From the NCBI GenBank assembly GCA_938048505.1, contig CALIUX010000261.1:1-6803 (forward strand): 6,803 nucleotides of DNA. Direction: 5' to 3'. The notes beneath the pieces are model-generated. The model worked only from the letters and a program-made list of their open reading frames with translations, ran no database searches and was not told where the DNA came from. How positions within the stretch are numbered: position 1 is the stretch's first letter; each line of letters starts with the position of its first letter. Source of the DNA: an uncultured Pseudomonadales bacterium. Lineage in GTDB: Bacteria > Pseudomonadota > Gammaproteobacteria > Pseudomonadales > Cellvibrionaceae. The translations under genes were made by a program, and so were the position numbers. This document shows positions 1 through 5,936 of the stretch, piece by piece.

Positions 1-25
1 ATGTATACAGCACCCATAATGGTGT

Positions 26-913
26 TTAGAAATCATCTTCAATTGGAGCCAATGCCGTCTCAGGTTTAATGTCTCTGGCCTTCAAAAAGCTGATAATCGG
101 ACCTAGCGAAAGACTTGCTCCTGCACCGCCAAGATAAACGGCGTATACATCCTGTTCAATTTCGAGTGAGTCAGCCACTTGAAATAATAACCCATCATCT
201 AAATAGGGTTGCACAAGCGCCCTCGGCAAATAAGCCGCCCCTTGATGACTTAAGATAAACTCCAGCGCTATTCTGCTTTGAGCCGTGTGCAAAATTGGCG
301 CAACAGGTTCTGTAAACAATCTGGCTTGCTGGATATTAAAAGCCGTCCCCCAATCTACAAATACGTGCCCCAAAGACGGTATGTCGTCTATTTGTTGCTC
401 GGCCACGTTGCAGACCATTATCAATTCTAAATCACCAATTATTTCTGCTTCAAAATCATTGTTCGCAGGTGGATCGAGGGTTGCAAAGATATCTACTCGC
501 CCGCCAAGTAAAGAGCGTACTAAATGTTGCGAGGTGTTAATTTCAGTGCGCATATAGAGATTAGGAAATTTGATCGAGAGCTTGGGAAGCAAAGATTGCA
601 AAAAAGTATCCCAAAGGTTGGAAGTCCCTCCGAGAGAAAGCTGTGTATTTTTCTTAGATGGAACGCCGACTTCTTGTATAGCAAGCTGCCAAGAAGCCAG
701 TAGGCTTTCGGCATGGGGTAGCAATCGCTCCCCTGCATTGGTCAGTAGTATGTTGTTGCGCTGTCGGGTAAAAACCGACATCCCAATCATTGCCTCAAGC
801 TGCTTTACCCTCGAACTCACTGCTGATTGAGTGAGAAAGAGGTTTTCAGCGGCATGGCCGAAATGGCGGGTTTTGGCAACTTCAAGAAACGTTCTTAACA
901 GGTCTGTGTTCAT
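26..913 (-). CDS. hdfR: LysR-family transcriptional regulator, HdfR type
   Basis: A 295-residue LysR-type DNA-binding regulator, the usual length for the family. Residues 1-60 form the winged helix-turn-helix (LTQSAVSSRVKQLE is the recognition-helix region), followed by a linker helix and, from about residue 85, the periplasmic-binding-protein-like effector domain. The N-terminus closely resembles E. coli HdfR as I remember it (TFLEV, TRHFG.AAE, LTQSAVS, LFTR.RNNI.LT.AGE.LLP). The divergent maoP neighbour is also the E. coli arrangement. In E. coli, HdfR represses the flagellar master operon flhDC; whether that target exists here cannot be seen. I chose the ATG at 913 over in-frame ATGs at 928 and 925 because a GAGGG ribosome-binding site lies just upstream of 913 and the family N-terminus starts with M-[ND]-T. 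LysR regulators usually repress their own promoter; candidate operators lie in 914-1033. The effector is unknown. Confidence 0.92.
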   Translation of the reverse strand: MNTDLLRTFLEVAKTRHFGHAAENLFLTQSAVSSRVKQLEAMIGMSVFTRQRNNILLTNAGERLLPHAESLLASWQLAIQEVGVPSKKNTQLSLGGTSNLWDTFLQSLLPKLSIKFPNLYMRTEINTSQHLVRSLLGGRVDIFATLDPPANNDFEAEIIGDLELIMVCNVAEQQIDDIPSLGHVFVDWGTAFNIQQARLFTEPVAPILHTAQSRIALEFILSHQGAAYLPRALVQPYLDDGLLFQVADSLEIEQDVYAVYLGGAGASLSLGPIISFLKARDIKPETALAPIEDDF

Positions 914-927
914 GGCCACCCTCATCA

Positions 928-946
928 ATCGATTTTTTTTATCGAT
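928..946. repeat. paired ATCGAT palindromes around a T7 tract
   Basis: Two copies of the 6-bp palindrome ATCGAT (928-933 and 941-946) flank seven T residues. They lie between the proposed hdfR transcription start and its ATG. They could be a dimeric protein-binding site, or they could form an AT-rich hairpin in the hdfR leader. No known factor can be assigned. Confidence 0.4.
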
Positions 947-950
947 AACC

Positions 951-971
951 AGTAAAAACCATTATTTTACT
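951..971. promoter_or_regulatory. perfect inverted repeat, candidate operator
   Basis: AGTAAAA (951-957) and TTTTACT (965-971) form a perfect 7-bp inverted repeat with a 7-nt spacer in the hdfR-maoP divergent region. It covers the proposed hdfR -10 box, which is where an autoregulating LysR protein would bind. The sequence is AT-rich, so a chance palindrome is possible. The site is seen directly; its function is inferred. Confidence 0.35.
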
Positions 972-993
972 AATCAAATCATCAGTATAACAA
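964..993 (-). promoter_or_regulatory. candidate hdfR promoter
   Basis: On the minus strand, TTGTTA (993-988, 4 of 6 matches to the -35 consensus) and TAAAAT (969-964, 5 of 6 to the -10) are separated by 18 nt. This would start transcription near 957 and give a leader of about 44 nt before the ATG at 913. The -35 box overlaps the TATAAC proposed as a maoP -10 on the other strand, so the two promoters may interfere. It is a consensus match only. Confidence 0.4.
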
Positions 994-1003
994 TGAATAT
1001 AGT
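986..1003 (+). promoter_or_regulatory. candidate maoP operon -10 elements
   Basis: Two overlapping choices for the plus-strand -10 box are TATAAC (986-991) and TATAGT (998-1003), each 5 of 6 to consensus. Neither has a convincing -35 box at 16-18 nt, so the promoter may need an activator or may lie elsewhere. The leader to the maoP ATG would be roughly 25-40 nt. The only ribosome-binding-like sequence is AAGAGA at 1017-1022, 11 nt before the ATG, which is weak. Confidence 0.25.
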
Positions 1004-1033
1004 GGAAATATGCAATAAGAGATTTCTATCAAT

Positions 1034-1381
1034 ATGCAGAATTTGGATTCATTTGTAGCCAATAAGAGGTTCTACGGGGAAGAACACTTCCCTTATGGCA
1101 TCTCCCGAAGCGGTGAATTTAACAACGACCAAGCGGAGTTGCTGGAAGTTCACGGTATAGCGTATCAAGAGCTTCATTCAGGACTCCGTGTACCAGTAAA
1201 TGACGAAGAGCGAGAATTTGTAAGCGTTTGTAAGGGCCATAAAGCACCCCAAACCAAGCATGAAATTACGTGGATGCGTTATTGCCAGAAAGTGCAGGAA
1301 CGAACAATAACACCTGCTTCAGTCAAGAAGTTCGTTGATCAAGGGTTAGAGAATGCACCTTCATTAGATGAAGAGTGGTAG
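1034..1381 (+). CDS. maoP: MaoP (YifE, DUF413 family) macrodomain protein
   Basis: A 115-residue cytoplasmic protein of the MaoP/YifE family (E. coli YifE is about 112 residues). Conserved features include NKRFYGEEHFPYGISRSGEF near the N-terminus, AELLEVHG at about 35-42, and the run with PV..EE..FV.VC.G at about 54-69. In E. coli, MaoP acts with the site maoS to constrain DNA exchange between the Ori macrodomain and the rest of the chromosome. The divergent hdfR neighbour is the same as in E. coli, which supports orthology. Upstream ATG at 1010 is in frame but runs into TAA at 1016, so 1034 is the start. Unlike the E. coli locus as I know it, this gene is followed after only 10 nt by a ligase gene, making it the first gene of an apparent three-gene operon. 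Confidence 0.93.
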   Translation: MQNLDSFVANKRFYGEEHFPYGISRSGEFNNDQAELLEVHGIAYQELHSGLRVPVNDEEREFVSVCKGHKAPQTKHEITWMRYCQKVQERTITPASVKKFVDQGLENAPSLDEEW

Positions 1382-1391
1382 GCAGATAGAG

Positions 1392-2426
1392 ATGAAAATT
1401 TGTTTTGTAATGTATTCATGGGATCGCATAGACCCCGAAAACGATAGCACCTTAAGATTGATTCATGAGGCAGCTTCGCGCGATATCACCGTGGCAGTCA
1501 CTACGCCTAATAACCTGACAATTCGAGAAAGTGTTGCTTTTGCTTTTTGTAACGTACTCAAAAAAAGCAATAAAGTTAGTGGCAATGTCCCTTCATTCTA
1601 TAAAACAGCCGAATTCAAACGCTGCAAACTGCCTTTGGGCGGCTTTGACGCAATTGTGATGCGCGCTAACCCACCACTGGATACGACCGCTCTTAATTTT
1701 CTTGACTCTGTGCGCAACGATGTCTTCATCATGAATGACATTGATGGTTTGCGCATTGCGAATAACAAGCTCTACCCAGCCTCCTTTAGCGGGGAAGCGG
1801 CACGCTTTATCCCTAAGACGCATGTATCCAAAAGCCAGGAATATTTAGAACAAGTATTAGAAGAGTCTGAAACTGCAAAAATGATTATGAAGCCGCTTAA
1901 TGGCTTTGGCGGACAAGGTGTTATTGTTGTTGAAAAAAATGCGCAGCAAAACTTTAGATCGCTCTTGGAGTTTTATATTGGTGGAGAGCAAGGCAATTAT
2001 GTGATTTTACAAGAATATGTCGAAGGCGCGCATGAAGGTGATGTGCGTATCTTATTGCTCAATGGTGAGCCTATTGGCGCAATGCGTAGAGTACCTTCGG
2101 GTAGTGATATTCGCTCTAATATTCATGCCGGCGGAAAAGAGGTAAAACACACTCTAACAAAAGAAGAAAAACTTTTGTGCAAAGCACTGGGGCCGCAGCT
2201 TGTTCGTGATGGCCTATACTTTGTCGGGCTAGATGTTATCAATGGGAAACTCATCGAAGTCAATGTTTTAAGCCCAGGTGGCATCTCACGAATTAACAAA
2301 CTGAACAGAACTAAACTTCAAAAACCCATTATTGATTTTCTTGAAAATGTTGTGTCTGCACGCGAGCTGGTGATCGAACGCAAGAACTCTTTCAGAAAGG
2401 TGATTGAAGATGCAGAAGCTATCTGA
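1392..2426 (+). CDS. Glutathione synthetase-like ATP-grasp ligase
   Basis: A 344-residue cytoplasmic ATP-grasp enzyme of the GshB/RimK superfamily, which uses ATP to activate a carboxylate and join it to an amine. It shows GshB landmarks in order: N-terminal KICFVM with the DS.LRLI helix, VMRANPPLDT (about 89-98), a MND..GLR..NNKLY segment, the ATP-binding strand and glycine loop MKPLNGFGGQG (K167, G171-G174), DVRILLLNGEPIGAMRRVP (about 217-235), FVGLD, and the metal-binding E289/N291 in EVNVLSPGG. Where E. coli GshB has SPTCI, this protein has SPGGI. It is also about 28 residues longer, so I read it as a paralogue with a different substrate, not the housekeeping gshB. The start at 1392 fits the family N-terminus; an AGG at 1380-1382 overlapping the maoP stop may be its ribosome-binding site. 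Its 3' end overlaps the next gene by 17 nt. The substrate is unknown. Confidence 0.88.
   Translation: MKICFVMYSWDRIDPENDSTLRLIHEAASRDITVAVTTPNNLTIRESVAFAFCNVLKKSNKVSGNVPSFYKTAEFKRCKLPLGGFDAIVMRANPPLDTTALNFLDSVRNDVFIMNDIDGLRIANNKLYPASFSGEAARFIPKTHVSKSQEYLEQVLEESETAKMIMKPLNGFGGQGVIVVEKNAQQNFRSLLEFYIGGEQGNYVILQEYVEGAHEGDVRILLLNGEPIGAMRRVPSGSDIRSNIHAGGKEVKHTLTKEEKLLCKALGPQLVRDGLYFVGLDVINGKLIEVNVLSPGGISRINKLNRTKLQKPIIDFLENVVSARELVIERKNSFRKVIEDAEAI
2394..2400 (+). promoter_or_regulatory. ribosome-binding site deciding the start at 2410
   Basis: AGAAAGG ends 9 nt before the ATG at 2410 and lies inside the end of the ligase gene. This spacing suits the ATG at 2410 better than the in-frame TTG at 2404, which would be only 3 nt away. 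The arrangement suggests translational coupling of the two genes. Confidence 0.55.
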
Positions 2427-4452
2427 AAAGGAAATCATCCAACGCATTAATATTGGCGATCATTTCGAGTGTGAACTCTTAGGCGGCAGCTTCACCTTAA
2501 AGATAGAGTCTTATTCGCCCATTATTTGCACTGCCGTTCATGCCGGCCATAGGTTCCGACCCAGCTTGACATCAAAAATCATGCTAACCGAGCAAGAAAG
2601 ATTTTACGAAGAAGACCCTTATACTGATCAGCTGATTCAGGCAATGCCTATCACATTGATCGCACATGATTCACGTTATGAATATGACTTAAATCGCCCC
2701 ATAGCAAATTGTATTTATACCAAGGCTTGGGGGAAAACAGTTTGGAAAACAAAACTGACAACAAAAGAAAGGGCAGAAAGCACAGAAAAACACCAAGCTT
2801 TTTATCGTGTACTGGATGCACTTATCAATAAAATTGAAAATCAGTTTGGCGCAGCGCTTATTTTTGATGTCCATTCATACAACCACCTGCGACGTGAAGG
2901 CGATACGCCAACATTCAATATTGGCACAGAGCAAGTAGATTTAGATCGCTGGCAAAGTGTAGTTGATTTATCACTTTCAAAACTCTCAATGATTAGCCTA
3001 CCCAATATGCCTGTTTCAGCACTTGAAAATACTGTTTTCTTTGGGCGAGGCTATATGATTTCCCATGTCAACAGCCGCTTTCAGAACAGTCTTGTACTCC
3101 CTTTGGAAGTTAAAAAAGTCTTTATGGATGAACTGAGTGGTGAGGCATACCCTTTGGTCATGCAATCACTGAGTCAACAATTTAAAGAATCCCTTGTTGA
3201 TATTTCCGCCTTTTTCTCTCGTCGCTTCACGTTTAAGAAGAAAGCTAAAAAATCAGATATTCTTACTGAAAAAATGGACCCTTCCATCATCAGGGTCGAT
3301 CGCGCATTATTTCAGCTTGCCAAAGGCCTCGAAACATTACTTTATATCAATCCAGTAAACATTCCTGCAGAGAAAAAGCAGTTTTTTAAATGCAATGGTA
3401 ACTACCAGCCAAATTTCAGGTATCGTCAGCTCAACGTTGATCCGTATCAATTTAGAGAACAGCTTTACCGCTTACCAATCGATTCAATAAGAGATCCTAG
3501 TATCCAATCACTGTATCGAGATGTGGTAGACGGATTAAGTGAAAAAATCGGTATGCTGGTCAAGTCTGGACGTCCAGATTTTTTATATGAGTCACTTAAA
3601 TATTATGGAGAGCCTAGCCAAACAGATGAACAGAATGCGCATTTTTTACTGCACGCAAACACTCTTGATAGCCCTAATGAAGCCACTGTAAAAACAGAGG
3701 CGCTATTAGCGCAAATGAAAATCGCGGCATCGCAATGGGGAATGCCCTGCAAGATTGAAACGAGTACAAAGCTTGTTGCATCTGCAATGGTCTCAAACAG
3801 TCGCAAAGCGGTAATCATAGCAAAAAATCTTGGCGTTTCTGCAATCGAAGCTCGAGCGCTTATTCATCACGAGCTGGGCGTACATATGGCAACAACATTA
3901 AATGCATCATCTCAAAGGTTAAAGGTTTTTTCTTTGGGGCTGCCAGGAAATACCCTAGCTCAAGAAGGGCTTGCCATTTTAAATGAATATCATTCTGGCA
4001 ATATGACCTTGGAACGTTTGCACGGCTTGGCCTTACGCGTTCTTGCCGTTAGAGAAATGCTTAAACATGGAGATTTTCGCCACACGTTTAGCTTTTTAGT
4101 CGAAGAGCATCGGCTCTCACAAGAAGAAGCATTTAAACTATCCGTAAGGGTGCATCGCGGAGGTGGGTTTACCAAAGACTACCTATACCTAAATGGTGTA
4201 AGCATGGCATTGGAATTGTGTAAGACTCAAAACATCAAAAATCTTTACGTTGGTAAAACGGGATTTGATTATCTTCCCATAATTAATGAAATGGTTGATC
4301 GGCAACTAGTGTCTCCACCTGAGCATTTCCCTTCTTTTCTCGATAAGCCCGCCCAAATTTCTCCCGTTCTTGAGTATTTGATAGGCTGTATCCGTCCTTC
4401 TGCTCGCTATAATACGCTAGCTTATAATGGACAAAACCCCATTGCAGCTTAA
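2410..4452 (+). CDS. N-formylglutamate amidohydrolase-like / QEGLA (DUF1704) metallopeptidase fusion
   Basis: A 680-residue two-domain protein. Residues about 25-270 resemble the N-formylglutamate amidohydrolase family, a zinc-dependent deformylase/carboxypeptidase-like fold. It has HAGH (H44, H47), the strand-loop HDSRYEYDLNR (86-96) and FDVHSYN (D153, H155). Residues about 285-670 are the DUF1704/TIGR02421 domain, with the defining HExxxH at H487-E488-H492 (HHELGVH) and the invariant QEGLA at 518-522, whose E519 is probably the third metal ligand. These proteins are named in databases as flavohaemoglobin expression-modulating QEGLA proteins. The same catalytic signature is found in eukaryotic MATCAP tubulin carboxypeptidases. 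No signal peptide or membrane segment is visible, so it should be cytoplasmic. It overlaps the ATP-grasp ligase gene, implying a shared substrate. All motif residues appear intact. The physiological substrate is unknown. A decayed insertion sequence starts about 4 nt after the stop codon. Confidence 0.88.
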   Translation: MQKLSEKEIIQRINIGDHFECELLGGSFTLKIESYSPIICTAVHAGHRFRPSLTSKIMLTEQERFYEEDPYTDQLIQAMPITLIAHDSRYEYDLNRPIANCIYTKAWGKTVWKTKLTTKERAESTEKHQAFYRVLDALINKIENQFGAALIFDVHSYNHLRREGDTPTFNIGTEQVDLDRWQSVVDLSLSKLSMISLPNMPVSALENTVFFGRGYMISHVNSRFQNSLVLPLEVKKVFMDELSGEAYPLVMQSLSQQFKESLVDISAFFSRRFTFKKKAKKSDILTEKMDPSIIRVDRALFQLAKGLETLLYINPVNIPAEKKQFFKCNGNYQPNFRYRQLNVDPYQFREQLYRLPIDSIRDPSIQSLYRDVVDGLSEKIGMLVKSGRPDFLYESLKYYGEPSQTDEQNAHFLLHANTLDSPNEATVKTEALLAQMKIAASQWGMPCKIETSTKLVASAMVSNSRKAVIIAKNLGVSAIEARALIHHELGVHMATTLNASSQRLKVFSLGLPGNTLAQEGLAILNEYHSGNMTLERLHGLALRVLAVREMLKHGDFRHTFSFLVEEHRLSQEEAFKLSVRVHRGGGFTKDYLYLNGVSMALELCKTQNIKNLYVGKTGFDYLPIINEMVDRQLVSPPEHFPSFLDKPAQISPVLEYLIGCIRPSARYNTLAYNGQNPIAA

Positions 4453-4467
4453 CTATTGTAGTGGCAC

Positions 4468-4482
4468 GCTAAATCTGGCCAC
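4468..4482 (+). repeat. left terminal inverted repeat of the IS3 remnant
   Basis: GCTAAATCTGGCCAC is the reverse complement of 4832-4846 apart from one base. The outer part of the end (4457-4467) shows little match to the right side, which suggests decay there. GTGGC at 4461 and GCCAC at 4478 can also form a short hairpin in the 3' region of the upstream operon. Confidence 0.75.
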
Positions 4483-4528
4483 TTAATTAGAGGGATTAAA
4501 CTCACCTCATTCGTAAGATAGATGAATC

Positions 4529-4610
4529 ATGAACAAGTCAGCAAAATCTCGTATCACACCAGATTTTAGTCTAGCCGCCAACGCCTTAAGCATTAATTAC
4601 GACATGATCA
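4529..4610 (+). pseudogene. IS3 orfA (helix-turn-helix subunit) 5' remnant
   Basis: From the ATG at 4529 the frame reads MNKSAKSR, then ITPDF.LAA and INYD. This matches the typical start of IS3 OrfA proteins (basic stretch, then [YFT][ST]PEF.LEAA.LV....NY). The helix-turn-helix that should follow is absent. The frame continues to a TGA at 4682-4684 but leaves recognisable orfA sequence near 4608, where the internal deletion joins it to orfB. The match is by eye and short, so it depends partly on the clear orfB remnant next to it. Confidence 0.55.
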
Positions 4611-4817
4611 TATGTATAATGTCTACGTGGAAATTGCTGCAATCATTCGATGATGGAGCGTTTCTTTCGGAACTTGAAGCCTGAATGGATGCCTCAAACT
4701 AGCTGATCAAAACCGTCTGACGCAAAACACGAAATCAACAATTATATTTACCGGCATGACAACCTTTGCCGTCTTCATCAACTATCGTCAATGCAAAAAA
4801 GGAACTTTATGCAATAA
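4611..4817 (+). pseudogene. IS3 orfB (DDE transposase) C-terminal remnant
   Basis: The frame from 4620 reads RGNCCNHSMMERFFRNLKPE, then WMPQTS, a TGA at 4704-4706, SKPS and DAKHEINNYIYRH, ending at TAA 4815-4817. Intact IS3 OrfB proteins typically have S.[KR]GNCYDNA.MERFFR.LK.EW, about ten residues, then [DE]AK..I..YI..YYN..RPH. Order, frame and spacing all agree. The glutamate of MERFF (codon 4656) is the last acidic residue of the DDE triad; the two aspartates are lost. MST at 4619-4627, the residues expected just before RGN, is in a different frame, showing a frameshift near 4626. The internal stop, the frameshift and the missing N-terminus make this non-functional. Confidence 0.8.
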
Positions 4818-4831
4818 ATGACTATAGAACT

Positions 4832-4846
4832 GTGGCCAGATATAGC
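4832..4846 (-). repeat. right terminal inverted repeat of the IS3 remnant
   Basis: GTGGCCAGATATAGC is the partner of the left repeat at 4468-4482, with 14 of 15 positions complementary. It lies 14 nt after the end of the degraded orfB reading frame (stop at 4815-4817), as expected for the right end of an IS3-type element. Confidence 0.75.
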
Positions 4847-4914
4847 TGGTGATTGCTTAATTAACGCCAACCCTTATCGAAATACTCACTAATGATATTA
4901 AATTTTTTATACTT

Positions 4915-4949
4915 AAAAATTCACAGCCCGCATATTATTTTTAACGGGC
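4915..4949 (-). terminator. candidate intrinsic terminator of the lipoprotein gene
   Basis: On the minus strand, GCCCG (4949-4945) and CGGGC (4930-4926) form a 5-bp all-GC stem with a 14-nt loop, followed after four bases by AATTTTT. It begins 16 nt after the lipoprotein stop codon. The long loop makes it a weak terminator. A separate AT-only inverted repeat (AATTTTT 4901-4907, AAAAATT 4915-4921) is next to it. The rest of 4858-4914 shows no gene or site I recognise. Confidence 0.4.
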
Positions 4950-4964
4950 AACTAAAATGTGATC

Positions 4965-5858
4965 TCATTCATAGATATATTCAACGAAGAAATCAGAATA
5001 AACTTTGTTAGACAGATAACCATCGTCGTCTACAGAATATTCTTCGTACTCGTCTGAATCATTCCTCTTTCGAACCCTCACGTGCGGAGATAAACCATGG
5101 TCATGAATAGTTGGTGAAATAGAAAAGAAATTTATTAAATAATACGTGGATTCGAAAAATTTTTTAAATGAGGAGTAGAATGGGTCTTGGACTTCCGAGT
5201 AAGTGTAGTCTTGAGTATAAGATTCCCCGTCGAAATTTTCAAAAATAGCTTTGACAATATTACCATCATCATCATAAAAAAATTCTTGTTTTTTATCAAA
5301 AATTGTATCGTCTGGCGTGCTGTTATTGATAACGGTAATTCGCCCTAGCTCATCTAAAATCAATTCTCGACTATCGAAATAAAAATCGTCTGGGCCGGCG
5401 TCAGCAAGTGCACTAGCTCGTTTCCATACGACATCAACTTTATTTCCGCTGAAGACAAAGTCTATTTCTTCGCCGTTATCCTCATTGATGGACTTAAGCA
5501 TTCGCCCTTCTGAATCGTATAAATATGTATATGAATGCCCTTCTCTTGAAATAGAAGATGTTAATTTTCCGGCGCCATCATAAAAATAAGATCCTTCCAG
5601 TGTGGTAAATCCTGAAGCAGAAGCTAAATAACCATTTTCATAAGTGTAATATGCGCTATAGTCTGGTGCTTGGTCGGGTTTTTCGACGTATTTTTCTGCA
5701 CTCAATAATTTAATGGGGTTGCTTGCTGGATTCTCGAAGTTTTTTTCGTCGTTGAGCCCAGCTTGTGAACTTCCTTTCTGGTCATCACTACCGCAGCCAA
5801 GCAGTAGAAAACTTATCCATAGAGTAAAGATGCTTAAATTCGTGAGCTTTTTTTTCAT
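4965..5858 (-). CDS. Outer-membrane-type lipoprotein with YD/RHS-like repeats
   Basis: A 297-residue exported lipoprotein of unknown function. The N-terminus has a lysine-rich start (MKKK), a hydrophobic core and the lipobox LLGC, giving a lipidated Cys22. The next residues are GSDD, with no aspartate directly after the cysteine, so an outer-membrane location is expected. A low-complexity S/D/E/N linker (about 23-50) is followed by tyrosine-aspartate repeats of Y-x-Y-[DE]-x-x-G form at 71, 91 and 112, about 20 residues apart. Further copies are near 166 (LDELGRI), 193 (FFYDDDGNI) and 275 (VDDDGYL). This resembles YD/RHS wall-associated repeats, but the protein is far shorter than RHS toxins and shows no toxin domain. 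The ATG at 5858 has AAGAAGG 8 nt upstream. It follows parE on the same strand after 185 nt and probably has its own promoter. The coding sequence is visibly AT-richer than parE. Confidence 0.8.
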   Translation of the reverse strand: MKKKLTNLSIFTLWISFLLLGCGSDDQKGSSQAGLNDEKNFENPASNPIKLLSAEKYVEKPDQAPDYSAYYTYENGYLASASGFTTLEGSYFYDGAGKLTSSISREGHSYTYLYDSEGRMLKSINEDNGEEIDFVFSGNKVDVVWKRASALADAGPDDFYFDSRELILDELGRITVINNSTPDDTIFDKKQEFFYDDDGNIVKAIFENFDGESYTQDYTYSEVQDPFYSSFKKFFESTYYLINFFSISPTIHDHGLSPHVRVRKRNDSDEYEEYSVDDDGYLSNKVYSDFFVEYIYE

Positions 5859-5866
5859 TTGCTTGG

Positions 5867-5873
5867 CCTTCTT
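5867..5873 (-). promoter_or_regulatory. ribosome-binding site of the lipoprotein gene
   Basis: AAGAAGG on the minus strand lies 8 nt before the ATG at 5858. It is a good Shine-Dalgarno match and fixes the start that gives a proper signal peptide. Confidence 0.65.
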
Positions 5874-5907
5874 GTTGCTTTACTACACGCTTGAGCTGTT
5901 GTAGTGC

Positions 5908-5936
5908 ATTGTACATTGGTTTTTTGATTAGATTAA
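5908..5936 (-). promoter_or_regulatory. candidate promoter of the lipoprotein gene
   Basis: TACAAT (5913-5908) is 5 of 6 to the -10 consensus. At 17 nt upstream the best -35 is TTAATC (5936-5931), which is poor. It would give a leader of about 40 nt. The surrounding 5859-6043 is AT-rich and holds no gene. Confidence 0.28.

Larger units (their letters stand above)
4457..4857 (+). mobile_element. Internally deleted IS3-family insertion sequence remnant
   Basis: About 400 bp with near-perfect ends (4468-4482 against 4832-4846, 14 of 15 matching as inverted repeat), the beginning of an IS3-type orfA just inside the left end and the C-terminal part of an IS3-type orfB just inside the right end. 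Intact IS3 elements are about 1.2-1.5 kb, so roughly two thirds, including most of the catalytic domain, is missing. Outer limits are approximate: IS3 ends normally begin with TG, which I place at 4457, and the right limit mirrors it. GCTTAA occurs on both sides (4447-4452 and 4855-4860) and may be a target duplication or chance. The insertion sits between two convergent genes and cannot move by itself. Confidence 0.8.

Noticed and set aside
1..25. CACC/GGTG mini-hairpin at the left edge as an hdfR terminator
   Set aside because: It has only four base pairs and no T-tract, and the window ends too soon to judge.
285..1058. Several plus-strand open frames opposite hdfR, and one minus-strand frame at 520-738
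   Set aside because: They overlap a clear LysR gene, have no family resemblance and no good ribosome-binding sites; they are shadow frames.
1593..1823. Minus-strand frame inside the ATP-grasp gene, and similar ones at 2689-2874, 3603-3818 and 3990-4175
   Set aside because: They lie within well-supported genes on the other strand, and their compositions look like antisense noise.
4461..4482. GTGGC/GCCAC hairpin just after the QEGLA gene as an operon terminator
   Set aside because: The stem is only 5 bp with a 12-nt loop and no proper T-tract, and the sequence is better explained as the IS3 left end.
5713..5904. Plus-strand 63-residue frame with a hydrophobic C-terminus
   Set aside because: It is antisense to the lipoprotein start; its hydrophobic stretch is only the complement of the upstream and signal-peptide region.
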